Positions 1 to 6,360 of a stretch of 16,064 nucleotides of DNA are shown one piece after another. Within the stretch, counting starts at the first letter, position 1. Each line of letters starts with the position of its first letter. The stretch spans positions 1 through 16,064 of the forward strand of contig CAMLKW010000094.1 of NCBI GenBank assembly GCA_946480605.1, in the 5' to 3' direction. This DNA is from an uncultured Roseateles sp. Lineage in GTDB: Bacteria; Pseudomonadota; Gammaproteobacteria; Burkholderiales; Burkholderiaceae. The translations under genes and the position numbers were made by a program. The notes below the pieces were generated by a model. It saw only the letters and a list, made by a program, of their open reading frames with translations, was not told where the DNA came from and did not search any database.

Positions 1-22
1 CGCTTTCGCGCCGGGCTTTCGG
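1..22 (-). terminator. Probable rho-independent terminator of the phasin gene, cut by the window edge
   Basis: Read on the minus strand, the sequence downstream of the phasin stop contains AAAGCCCGGCGC, then GAAA, then GCG at the window edge. GCGC-GAAA-GCG is the top of a GC-rich stem closed by a GAAA tetraloop, and the AAA before the stem is typical of a bidirectional terminator. The other arm and any T tract lie outside the window, so this is an inference from half a hairpin. It sits about 18 bases after the phasin stop codon, where a terminator would be expected. Confidence 0.4.
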
Positions 23-39
23 TCAAACGACGAGGCGGA

Positions 40-597
40 TCAGGCCGCGGCGCGCTTGGCGGAGCGGGTGGCCGTCTGCGAGGCCTTGACGGCTTGCGTC
101 GTGGCGGCCTGGAAGTTGGCTTCTGCCACTTCGACGGCTTGCTTGGTGGCCTTCTGCACGGACTCGAACGCGTTGTTGGCGGCGGCCACGGCGGACTTCA
201 CCAGCGCGACGGCGTTCTCGGTGCCGGCGGGGGCGTTCTTGGCGGCGGTGTCGACCAGCGTGGAGAAGGTCTTCTGCGCGTCGGCGAACTGGCTCTCTGC
301 GACCTTGGCGACTTCAGCGCCGGTGCTGGAGGCGATGTCGTAGACGTGGCGGCTGTAGGAGGCGGCCTTCTCGGCGGTCGGCTGCAGCAGCGCGGCCTGC
401 AGGCTCAGCAGTTCCTGGGCGTCCTTGACGGACAGCGCGGCGGCGGTGGTGTCGGCCACTTCGGTCAGCGCGGTCTTGGCGACCTGCAGGTTCAGCTCGA
501 CGAGCTTCTCGACGCCTTCGAACGCCTTGTTCGTCAGGCCGAAGAGGGTTTCGACGTTGGCCTTGTGAGCAGCGAGGACTTGTTCAGCGGTCAGCAT
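40..597 (-). CDS. phaP: Phasin family protein (PHA granule-associated)
   Basis: Small amphipathic protein of 185 residues that coats polyhydroxyalkanoate granules in the cytoplasm and controls their number and size. The sequence is almost all helix-forming, rich in Ala, Val, Lys, Glu and Thr, with no cysteine. The phasin domain spans roughly residues 5-110 (start [19 protein letters not shown], then [13 protein letters not shown]). A second Ala/Val-rich helical stretch follows, and the tail is basic ([17 protein letters not shown]), as in Burkholderiales PhaP proteins. The length is close to the usual 180-195. The ATG at 597 has an AGGAG at 604-608 with a 6-base spacer, which fixes the start. 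The gene stands alone, with its own promoter and PhaR-like sites upstream. Phasin paralogues are common in this order, so which PhaP this is cannot be told. The family call is firm. Confidence 0.93.
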   Translation of the reverse strand: MLTAEQVLAAHKANVETLFGLTNKAFEGVEKLVELNLQVAKTALTEVADTTAAALSVKDAQELLSLQAALLQPTAEKAASYSRHVYDIASSTGAEVAKVAESQFADAQKTFSTLVDTAAKNAPAGTENAVALVKSAVAAANNAFESVQKATKQAVEVAEANFQAATTQAVKASQTATRSAKRAAA

Positions 598-628
598 GTT
601 GGGCTCCTATCCTGGGTTGACGAACGAC

Positions 629-652
629 TTGCAGTGCTTTGCTGCACTGCAA
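629..652. repeat. Perfect 9-bp inverted repeat in the phasin 5' region
   Basis: TTGCAGTGC (629-637) and GCACTGCAA (644-652) are perfect reverse complements around the 6-base loop TTTGCT. The element lies 32-55 bases before the phasin start codon and just downstream of the predicted -10. It would therefore be transcribed as the first hairpin of the leader, or act as an operator at about the transcription start. It contains a match to the PhaR consensus, so a protein-binding role is preferred over an RNA role. Confidence 0.6.
640..651 (-). promoter_or_regulatory. Candidate PhaR operator, promoter-proximal site
   Basis: On the minus strand this reads TGCAGTGCAGCA, an exact fit to TGCRNYGCASMA. 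I remember that consensus for the PHA-responsive repressor PhaR at the Ralstonia eutropha phaP1 promoter. It lies just downstream of the predicted transcription start of the phasin gene, where a bound repressor would block RNA polymerase. PhaR is known to leave the DNA when it binds nascent PHA granules, which would couple phasin level to polymer. The match is seen; the binding is inferred. Confidence 0.6.
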
Positions 653-662
653 CATGACTCGA

Positions 663-690
663 ATGATAGGGGCTGTTCCGGGGAATGCAA
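663..690 (-). promoter_or_regulatory. Predicted sigma70 promoter of the phasin gene
   Basis: On the minus strand a -35-like TTGCAT (685-690) and a -10-like TATCAT (663-668, five of six consensus bases) are separated by 16 bases. Transcription would start about 655-657, just before the inverted repeat and about 60 bases upstream of the phasin ATG. Candidate PhaR sites lie on both sides. The -35 is weak (three of six), which is common for activated or regulated promoters in this order. Confidence 0.5.
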
Positions 691-700
691 GAACTTTTTG

Positions 701-712
701 TGCGCCGCAGCA
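701..712 (+). promoter_or_regulatory. Candidate PhaR operator, promoter-distal site
   Basis: The plus strand reads TGCGCCGCAGCA, again an exact fit to the remembered PhaR consensus TGCRNYGCASMA. It lies ten bases upstream of the predicted -35 of the phasin promoter. It is in opposite orientation to the site at 640-651, and the two left edges are 61 bases apart, close to six helical turns. Two exact matches in a 166-base intergenic region support a real operator pair. Confidence 0.55.
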
Positions 713-763
713 AATTGGGGGGTGTCCGGTCGGCGACACGATGTCGCGTCACCGATGCGGCCC

Positions 764-2032
764 TCAGCGGCTGAAGAGGAGTTGGCCGGCGCGCACCGTG
801 CACTTCACGTTGGCGAAGTGCCTGACCGACTGCACCGGGTCGCCGTTCAGCACCACGATGTCGGCGTCCATGCCCGGCGCGAGCCGGCCACGCCGCGAGG
901 CCTGGTTCCAGCGCTCGGCCGGCGTGGTGGTCAGCGATGCCAGCATCTGCATCGGGCCCAGGCCGGCCTGGGCCAGCAACTCGTACTCCTCGGTGGGGTC
1001 GCTGTCCTCCATGTAGTCCACGTCGGTGCCGAACAGCACCTTGCCGCCTGCGGCCGCGAAGCGGCCGAACTCGCGCACGCTGTCCTGCAGCACGGGCTCG
1101 GCCAGCTGGGGCGGCACCTTCTCCTTGGCCAGCTCATACCGCAGCAGCTTCAGGGTGGGGACCATGTGGATGCCTGCCGCACGGAGCGCGTCCATCAACG
1201 CGGCGGGCCAGGGGCCGGGCGCGCCCAGCGGCGGATGCGCCAGGATGTCCACCCGCGCGCTCAGCGCCGCCCGCACGCCGTCGAGGTCGGTCGGATGCGC
1301 GAAGACCAGGTGCCCGCGGCGGTGGGTCTCCGCGGCCGCGGCGGCCGCGATGTCGGCGGCCATGCGCTGGGGCGGGCGCCCGCGCTGCGGCGTCACCAGG
1401 AAGAGCTTGGTAGCCTCCGCCCCCGCATCGAGGTTCTGCCGCACGGTCGCCAGCGCCGCGCCCACCGATTCGGGCTGCGGCAGCTTGGCAAGAAAGGCCG
1501 GATCGAAGTGGTCCAGGTAGACCGGCAGCCCCTGAGCCGGAAACAGCGGCAGGCCGGCCGTCAGCAGGCGCGGGCCTTTCAATGCGCCACGCTCCAGTCG
1601 CTCGCGCAAGGCCAGGGTGTTCTCGCGGTCCGATGCAATGTCGAAGGCCGTGGTGAAGCCGTGGCGGGTGAGCAGCGCGGTGAGGCCGTCCTCCAGTGTG
1701 GCGGCCCGGGCGCGTCTGGCATTCGCGAAGGCGGGGCCGTTCAGGTGGACGTGGCTGTTCTGGAAACCCGCCACGATCACGCCACCGTCACAGTCCGGCG
1801 CCAGCGGTGGGATGCCGTCATGAGCCGCGCCGCGCGCGCCGACTTCGACGATGCGGCCGTCCCGCACCAGCACCACCCCGTCGGTGATGGGTGGTGCATC
1901 GGGGGCGGGATACAGCTTCATGCCGCGCAGCGCGCGGACGGCGGGCTCGGCGGACTGGGCGGCCACGGCGGCCATGCCGCAGCAAAGCAGGGCGGCGGCG
2001 GTCCGGGCGAGAGACAGGCGTGTGGAGCGCAT
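764..2032 (-). CDS. Exported metal-dependent amidohydrolase family protein
   Basis: Predicted 422-residue hydrolase of the amidohydrolase superfamily (imidazolonepropionase/prolidase-like branch), probably acting in the periplasm. Residues 1-28 look like a signal peptide (MRSTRLSLARTAAALLCCG, then AAVAAQSAEP). A small beta-sandwich half follows (DGVVLVRDGRIVEVG), then the metal-binding barrel: HVH at 94-96, the lysine of ATKLF near 209, FAH at 246, LAH at 266 and GTD with Asp near 337. The C-terminal strand motif LAPGMDADIVVLNGDP is typical. All expected metal ligands are present, so it is probably active; the substrate is unknown. The reading frame opens further upstream, but the ATG at 2032 gives the signal peptide directly and lies 7 bases after a -10-like hexamer. 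It diverges from the deacetylase gene at 2097, with only 64 bases between them. Confidence 0.85.
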   Translation of the reverse strand: MRSTRLSLARTAAALLCCGMAAVAAQSAEPAVRALRGMKLYPAPDAPPITDGVVLVRDGRIVEVGARGAAHDGIPPLAPDCDGGVIVAGFQNSHVHLNGPAFANARRARAATLEDGLTALLTRHGFTTAFDIASDRENTLALRERLERGALKGPRLLTAGLPLFPAQGLPVYLDHFDPAFLAKLPQPESVGAALATVRQNLDAGAEATKLFLVTPQRGRPPQRMAADIAAAAAAETHRRGHLVFAHPTDLDGVRAALSARVDILAHPPLGAPGPWPAALMDALRAAGIHMVPTLKLLRYELAKEKVPPQLAEPVLQDSVREFGRFAAAGGKVLFGTDVDYMEDSDPTEEYELLAQAGLGPMQMLASLTTTPAERWNQASRRGRLAPGMDADIVVLNGDPVQSVRHFANVKCTVRAGQLLFSR

Positions 2033-2039
2033 GCGGGGC

Positions 2040-2045
2040 AGCGTA
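2040..2045 (-). promoter_or_regulatory. -10-like hexamer of a possible leaderless promoter (amidohydrolase)
   Basis: TACGCT on the minus strand ends exactly 7 bases before the ATG at 2032. There is no Shine-Dalgarno sequence between them (spacer GCCCCGC). This would place transcription start at or next to the start codon. No good -35 is visible, so confidence is low on its own. The same spacing recurs at two other genes in the window. Confidence 0.3.
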
Positions 2046-2083
2046 GCAAAGACGGCGGGCCAGCGGGCTTGCCGGGCAGCGGG

Positions 2084-2089
2084 TAAGGT
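2084..2089 (+). promoter_or_regulatory. -10-like hexamer of a possible leaderless promoter (deacetylase)
   Basis: TAAGGT ends exactly 7 bases before the ATG at 2097, with spacer CGCGGCC. The AAGG inside it could instead serve as a weak ribosome binding site with a spacer of 8, so the two readings compete. No convincing -35 hexamer is seen at 16-18 bases upstream. Confidence 0.3.
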
Positions 2090-2096
2090 CGCGGCC

Positions 2097-3023
2097 ATGC
2101 TGGCCTTCCATTCCGACGCTCACAGTCTGGCGCTGCCGCCCGGGCACCGCTTTCCGCAGTCCAAGTACCGGCTGCTGCGGGAGCATTTCGAGCGAGAGCC
2201 GGGGCTGCTGCGCATGCAGCCGGCACCGGCCGCCAGCGACGCCGAACTGGCGCTGGCGCACACGCCCGACTACATCGCCGCCGTGCAGCAGGGCAGCTTG
2301 AGTGCCGCCCAGCAGCGCGAGATCGGCTTCCCGTGGAGCCCGTCCATGGCCGAGCGCTCGCGGCGCTCGGTGGGCGCCAGCATTGCCGCGGCGCGCGCCG
2401 CGCTGGCCGAGGGCGTGGCGGCCAACATGGCGGGTGGCACCCACCATGCCTACTCGGACAAGGGCTCGGGCTTCTGCGTGTTCAACGATGTGGCCGTCGC
2501 GGCGCGGCTGATGCAGGCCGAGCGCTCAGGCTGGCTGCAGGTGCTGGTCATCGACCTGGACGTGCACCAGGGCAACGGCACGGCGGCGATCTTCCGCGAC
2601 GACGGCAGCGTGTTCACCTTCTCCATGCACGGCGCGCGCAACTTCCCTTTCCGCAAGGAGCCCAGCGACCTGGACGTGGAACTGCCCGACGGCTGCGGCG
2701 ACGCCGACTACCTGGCGGCGCTGGACGGCGGGCTGGCCGATGTCTGGCGGCGCTGCGAGCCGGGCCTGGCTTTCTACCTGGCCGGCGCCGATCCGCACGA
2801 GGGCGATCGCCTGGGGCGCTTGAAGCTGACCTATGCCGGCCTGGCCGAGCGGGACCGCCGCGTGCTGGCGGCGCTGCGCGAGCGCGGCATCCCGGTGGCC
2901 TTGAGCATGGCCGGCGGCTATGGGCATGACTTGGCGACCACGGTCGCCGTGCAGGTGACGACGCTGAATCTGGCCGCCGAATCGTGGCGGACCCGGCAGC
3001 TCAGCGCACGCGGAACTGGCTGA
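2097..3023 (+). CDS. Histone deacetylase family protein (class IV-like zinc deacetylase)
   Basis: Predicted 308-residue cytoplasmic zinc-dependent deacetylase of the arginase/deacetylase fold, closest in character to the short bacterial HDAC11-like class. Catalytic features are complete: tandem histidines H116-H117 ([19 protein letters not shown]), zinc ligands D155 and H157 ([11 protein letters not shown]), third zinc ligand D232 ([11 protein letters not shown]), and the transition-state tyrosine Y275 (AGGYGHD). The start [20 protein letters not shown] is the usual N-terminus of this class; the frame is open upstream but without homology-like sequence. In bacteria such enzymes act on acetylated proteins, polyamines or other small acyl-amines, not histones. 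The substrate cannot be told here. Its last 23 bases overlap the 3' end of the convergent MCP gene. Confidence 0.9.
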   Translation: MLAFHSDAHSLALPPGHRFPQSKYRLLREHFEREPGLLRMQPAPAASDAELALAHTPDYIAAVQQGSLSAAQQREIGFPWSPSMAERSRRSVGASIAAARAALAEGVAANMAGGTHHAYSDKGSGFCVFNDVAVAARLMQAERSGWLQVLVIDLDVHQGNGTAAIFRDDGSVFTFSMHGARNFPFRKEPSDLDVELPDGCGDADYLAALDGGLADVWRRCEPGLAFYLAGADPHEGDRLGRLKLTYAGLAERDRRVLAALRERGIPVALSMAGGYGHDLATTVAVQVTTLNLAAESWRTRQLSARGTG

Positions 3024-4536
3024 CCACCTGGGCCAGCCGCTGCGCCTGTTCGCGCAGCGACTCGGCGGCCGCGGCGCTTTGCTCCACCAGCGCGGCGTTC
3101 TGCTGGGTCATGTCGTCCACCTGGGTGACGGCGCGGTTGACGTCGTCGATGCCCTGGCTCTGTGCGGTGGCGCCGGCGCTGATCTCGCCCATGATGTCGG
3201 TCACGCGCTGCACGGCGCCGACGATCTCGCTCATCGTGGAGCCGGCGTCCTGCACCAGCCGCGCGCCGGACTCGACGCGCTCCACGCTGGCGCCGATCAG
3301 CGTCTTGATCTCCTTGGCCGCTGCGGCGCTGCGGCCCGCGAGGCTGCGCACCTCGCCGGCGACGACGGCAAAGCCGCGCCCCTGCTCGCCGGCGCGTGCC
3401 GCCTCGACGGCCGCGTTCAGCGCCAGGATGTTGGTCTGGAAGGCGATGTCGTCGATGACGCCGATGATGTCGGCGATGCGCTTGGACGAGGCCGCGATGT
3501 CGTTCATCGTGTCCACCACCTGCTGCACCACGCTGCCGCCGCGGTGGGCCACGTCGGCGGCCGACGAGGCGAGCTGGTTGGCGGTCTGCGCGTTGTCGGC
3601 GCTCTGGCGCACGGTGCCGGTCAGCTGTCCCATGGACGAGCTGGTGACCTCCAGGCTGGACGCCGTCTGCTCGGTGCGCTGGCTCAGATCCTGGTTGCCC
3701 GACGCGATCTCGGCGGACGCGGTGCGGATGGAATCGGCCACCAGCATGACGTCGCCGACGGTGTTGCCCAACTGCTCGCACATCTGGTTCAGCGCCCGCA
3801 TCAGGCCGGCCAGCTCGTCCTGGCCGGCGGGCTGGGCGCGGCGCGTCAGGTCACCGGCGGCGACGGACTCGGCCAGCGACAGCGATGCGTGCACGTCGGC
3901 GGCGATCTTGCGCTGGATGACCAGCAGCACGCCCATGCCCGCGCCGGCCGCCAGCAGCGACAGCAGCGCGAACAGCCAGGCGCGCTGGCGGGCATTGGCC
4001 TGCTGGGCCTCGGCGGCGGCCTGCTGCTCGGCGCCCATGGCCTGCACGACCTTGCCGATCAGCGAGGCCAGCTCCTTGTAGCGCGCCTCGGCGTCCTGCA
4101 TGGCGGCCACGCCGGTGTTGGGGTCCACCGAGGCCAGATCGATCGCGCCGTCCGCCTTGGCCAGGTAGGCCTGCAGCAGCGGCTGCGCGGACTTGACCAG
4201 CGCCTCGGTGTCGGCCGGCGTGCCGGGCATGTCGTTCAGCGCGCCCAGCGTGCGGGCCAGGCCCTCGACCTGCTGCTTCAGCTGCTCGCGCAGCGACTTG
4301 ATCTTGGCGTCGTCCAGCGAACCGATCAGCGCGATGGTGCGGAACACGCCGCCGTGCATCTCGCCCACCTGGGTCTGCACGGCCACCATGGTCATGAAGA
4401 CCTCGTTGCGTTGCTGGTCGGCCTCGTTGGACGCCACCACCTCGCGCAGCGAGTACGCGGTGCTGCCCAGCCCTATGGCCAGCACCACCGCGAGCGCCGC
4501 CATGGGCGGCAACAGCATCTTGGCAGCCAGCTTCAT
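3001..4536 (-). CDS. Methyl-accepting chemotaxis protein
   Basis: Inner-membrane chemoreceptor of 511 residues that would signal through CheW/CheA. TM1 is at about 5-28 ([19 protein letters not shown]). A periplasmic helical region spans about 30-184, the size of a four-helix-bundle ligand domain. TM2 is at about 186-208, HAMP at about 209-262, and the coiled-coil signalling domain continues to the end. The signalling tip is intact at about 367-397 ([20 protein letters not shown], then [11 protein letters not shown]). The protein ends VVSQFRVR without a CheR/CheB tether pentapeptide. The ATG at 4536 has GAGG at 4546-4549 with a 9-base spacer; a TTG at 4557 in the same frame lacks that support. 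It lies 33 bases after the Cache-domain gene, so the two are probably co-transcribed. Its ligand is unknown. Confidence 0.93.
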   Translation of the reverse strand: MKLAAKMLLPPMAALAVVLAIGLGSTAYSLREVVASNEADQQRNEVFMTMVAVQTQVGEMHGGVFRTIALIGSLDDAKIKSLREQLKQQVEGLARTLGALNDMPGTPADTEALVKSAQPLLQAYLAKADGAIDLASVDPNTGVAAMQDAEARYKELASLIGKVVQAMGAEQQAAAEAQQANARQRAWLFALLSLLAAGAGMGVLLVIQRKIAADVHASLSLAESVAAGDLTRRAQPAGQDELAGLMRALNQMCEQLGNTVGDVMLVADSIRTASAEIASGNQDLSQRTEQTASSLEVTSSSMGQLTGTVRQSADNAQTANQLASSAADVAHRGGSVVQQVVDTMNDIAASSKRIADIIGVIDDIAFQTNILALNAAVEAARAGEQGRGFAVVAGEVRSLAGRSAAAAKEIKTLIGASVERVESGARLVQDAGSTMSEIVGAVQRVTDIMGEISAGATAQSQGIDDVNRAVTQVDDMTQQNAALVEQSAAAAESLREQAQRLAQVVSQFRVR

Positions 4537-4569
4537 CGTCCGGGTCCTCGCGTGCAAGCCATTCGGCGC

Positions 4570-5031
4570 CTACTTGTAGATGCCGCCGCAGACCAGCGTC
4601 TCGGCCAGCCGTTCGCAATACATCTGCTTGGGTTCGATCTTCTTCGTGGCGGGGTTGGTGAACTTGTAGTCCTGCCAGAAGCCGTTGGGCTTGGACTTGC
4701 CCAGCTCCACCCGTTCCTTGACGAAGGGCTTGCCGTCGATGTCCTTCAGCTCGATGAGGTCGCGGCCCACCTGCTTCTCGTTGGCGCCATGCGCCAGGCA
4801 CTTGCCGTCCATGCCGTAGACCACCAGGTAGAGGTCGCTCTTGACGAACTGCGGGTCCTTGGCCGTGATGGCCGCGTAGCCCTTGCCGGTGCCATTGGCC
4901 TTGATGAAGGCGATGCCTTTCTTCACCGTGGAGACGGCGTCTTCGCGGGTGGCGTTCTGGGCCTGCGCGGCGGGGCTGGCCAGGGCGCAGGCCAGTGCGA
5001 GGGCAAGACCGGCCAAAGGGATTCGCTTCAT
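4570..5031 (-). CDS. Exported single-Cache-domain protein, MCP partner candidate
   Basis: A 153-residue protein with a clear signal peptide (MKRIPLAGLALALACALAS, cleavage near AQA-QN at about 25) and no other membrane segment, so periplasmic. The mature part fits a stand-alone Cache fold: helix DAVSTVKKGIAFIKANG, then AAITAKDPQFVKSDLYLVVYG, then DGKCLAHGANEKQVGRDLIE. The WQDYKFTNPATKKIEPK strand and an ending with two cysteines follow (QMYCERLAETLVCGGIYK). Cache domains bind small ligands such as carboxylates, amino acids and amines. AAAGGAG precedes the ATG at 5031 with about 7 bases between, which fixes the start. It is first in an operon with the MCP. I infer it could present ligand to that receptor, but it could also be an independent sensor or a remnant. 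Three cysteines in the mature chain may allow a disulfide. Confidence 0.82.
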   Translation of the reverse strand: MKRIPLAGLALALACALASPAAQAQNATREDAVSTVKKGIAFIKANGTGKGYAAITAKDPQFVKSDLYLVVYGMDGKCLAHGANEKQVGRDLIELKDIDGKPFVKERVELGKSKPNGFWQDYKFTNPATKKIEPKQMYCERLAETLVCGGIYK

Positions 5032-5207
5032 GAGGGTGCTCCTTTCGAGCGGTGTGGGGACCGTCGCCCGCGCGGCCCGGGTGGGCGGCAGGCAAGCCGA
5101 GGGGGCTTCGGGCCAGTTTGCCCCCTGGAAAACCGATTCAGCAAGTGCATAAGCCGCAATCAAGCCGCCAAATCCGGGCGTTCCGGCACGCATGGAAGAA
5201 TGAGGCC
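5032..5207. promoter_or_regulatory. Divergent intergenic region between the Cache/MCP operon and the thioesterase operon
   Basis: These 176 bases must hold both promoters. No sigma28-type (TAAA-N15-GCCGATAA) box and no strong sigma70 pair is visible on either strand. The clearest structure is an inverted repeat AGGGGGC (5100-5106) / GCCCCCT (5120-5126) with a 13-base loop. It falls in the leader of the Cache gene and is not followed by a T tract. The part nearest the thioesterase (5125-5190) is more AT-rich and is the likeliest promoter region for the plus-strand operon. Confidence 0.35.
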
Positions 5208-5648
5208 ATGACCGCACGCCCCCAGCCAGACGCCCGCGAGGCCTATGCCCGCTTCGTGCCGCTGACCACACGCTGGATGGACAACGATGTCTACGGCCAC
5301 CTGAACAACGTCGTCTACTACAGCCTGTTCGATACCGCCGTGAACCGCCTGCTCATAGCGGCCGGCGCGCTCGACATCCATGCGGGCGACGTCATCGGCC
5401 TGGTGGTGGAGACGCACTGCAACTTTTTCGAGTCGCTGGCGTTTCCGCAACAGATCGAGGCCGGCGTGCGGGTGGCGCAGCAGGGCCGCTCCAGCGTGCG
5501 CTACGAGATCGGCTTGTTCGCCGAAGGATCACCGACCTGCGCCGCCCGGGGCCATTTCGTGCATGTCTACGTGGACCGCGAGACCCGCCGCCCGGTGGCC
5601 CAGCTGCCCGCCGTCTATCTGCAGGCCCTGAAGGCCCTCACGCCATGA
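5208..5648 (+). CDS. Acyl-CoA thioesterase, 4-hydroxybenzoyl-CoA thioesterase (hotdog) family
   Basis: A 146-residue cytoplasmic single-hotdog thioesterase of the FadM/YbgC/4HBT group, which hydrolyses acyl-CoA thioesters. The active-site segment is RWMDNDVYGHLNNVVYYS at residues 22-39. The catalytic aspartate would be D27 and the GHLNN helix cap is intact. A central helix (FDTAVNRLLIAAG) and the sheet (VVETHCNFFESLAFPQQIEAGVRV, shown in parts elsewhere in the family) follow, and the length is normal. The ATG at 5208 follows a GAGG at 5202-5205; the frame is open upstream but without similarity to the family. Its stop overlaps the nitroreductase start (ATGA), so they are translationally coupled. 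The chain length or nature of the acyl substrate cannot be told. Confidence 0.88.
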   Translation: MTARPQPDAREAYARFVPLTTRWMDNDVYGHLNNVVYYSLFDTAVNRLLIAAGALDIHAGDVIGLVVETHCNFFESLAFPQQIEAGVRVAQQGRSSVRYEIGLFAEGSPTCAARGHFVHVYVDRETRRPVAQLPAVYLQALKALTP

Positions 5649-6358
5649 ATCGCTTCGAAATGCCCACCCCCGAGCAGACCGCCGCTGTCGATGCGGCCAT
5701 CAAGACCCGTCACTCGCTGCGCGCCTTCCTGCCCACGCCGGTGCCGCGCGAGACCATCGAGCAGATCCTCGAAGTCGCCTCCCGGGCGCCGTCGGGCACC
5801 AACACCCAGCCCTGGCAGGTGCACGTGCTGACCGGCGCGGCGCTGACGCGCATCGCGGGCCGCATCCAGGCCGCCTACCTGGACGCCGAGCAGAACGCCG
5901 CCCACAAGGAGGAGTACGCCTATTACCCCAACGAGTGGCGCAGCCCCTACATCGACCGCCGCCGCAAGGTGGGCTGGGACCTGTACGGCCTGCTGGGCAT
6001 CGCCAAGACCGACAAGGCGCGCATGCAGCACCAGCATGGTCGCAACTTCATCTTCTTCGACGCGCCGGTGGGACTGTTCTTCACCATCGACCGCGTCATG
6101 CAGCAGGGCTCGTGGCTGGACTACGGCATGTTCCTGCAGAACATCATGGTGGCAGCCCGTGCGCGCGGCCTGCACACCTGCCCGCAGGCCGCGTTCACGC
6201 AGTTCCATCGCCTCATCGCCGAGGAGCTGCAGTTGAGCGACGAGCAGATGCTGGTCTGCGGCATGTCGCTGGGCTTTGCCGACCCGGGCGCGGTCGAGAA
6301 CAGCCTGGTCACCGAGCGGGCGCCGGTGGCCGAGTTTGCGCGCTTCATCGAGGAATGA
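5645..6358 (+). CDS. Nitroreductase family FMN-dependent oxidoreductase
   Basis: A 237-residue FMN flavoenzyme of the nitroreductase superfamily, using NAD(P)H to reduce nitroaromatics, quinones or other electron-poor substrates; normally a cytoplasmic homodimer. FMN-binding motifs are present: RHSLRAF at 22-28 (phosphate contact), PSGTNTQPW at 49-57, and the late helix segment ARARGLHTCPQAAF leading to LQLSDEQMLVCGMSLGFAD. It resembles the PnbA-like branch by its inserted EEYAYYPNEWRSPYIDRRR segment, which would form the variable substrate lid. The start overlaps the thioesterase stop by four bases, with GAAGG about 10 bases upstream. It sits between a thioesterase and a 2-hydroxyacid dehydrogenase, which hints at a shared small catabolic or detoxification route. 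No pathway can be named. Confidence 0.9.
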   Translation: MNRFEMPTPEQTAAVDAAIKTRHSLRAFLPTPVPRETIEQILEVASRAPSGTNTQPWQVHVLTGAALTRIAGRIQAAYLDAEQNAAHKEEYAYYPNEWRSPYIDRRRKVGWDLYGLLGIAKTDKARMQHQHGRNFIFFDAPVGLFFTIDRVMQQGSWLDYGMFLQNIMVAARARGLHTCPQAAFTQFHRLIAEELQLSDEQMLVCGMSLGFADPGAVENSLVTERAPVAEFARFIEE

Positions 6359-6360
6359 CC

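Noticed and set aside
733..747. Hairpin GCGACA-CGA-TGTCGC downstream of the amidohydrolase gene as a terminator
   Set aside because: Only a 6-bp stem and no T tract follows on the minus strand, so it is not supported as an intrinsic terminator.
596..2086. 496-codon open frame on the plus strand
   Set aside because: Antisense to the amidohydrolase and composed of Arg/Gly/Gln/His-rich sequence. It also crosses the phasin promoter region.
1851..2096. Upstream extension of the deacetylase frame
   Set aside because: The extra 82 residues are Arg/Ala-rich, overlap the amidohydrolase start on the other strand and do not look like the family N-terminus. ATG 2097 gives the normal start.
4537..4557. 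TTG start for the MCP seven codons upstream
   Set aside because: The GAGG at 4546-4549 lies inside this extension and is correctly placed for ATG 4536.
3079..5211. 710-codon open frame on the plus strand opposite the MCP and Cache genes
   Set aside because: The translation is His/Gly/Leu/Gln-rich with no domain pattern. The minus strand encodes a complete MCP and an exported Cache protein.
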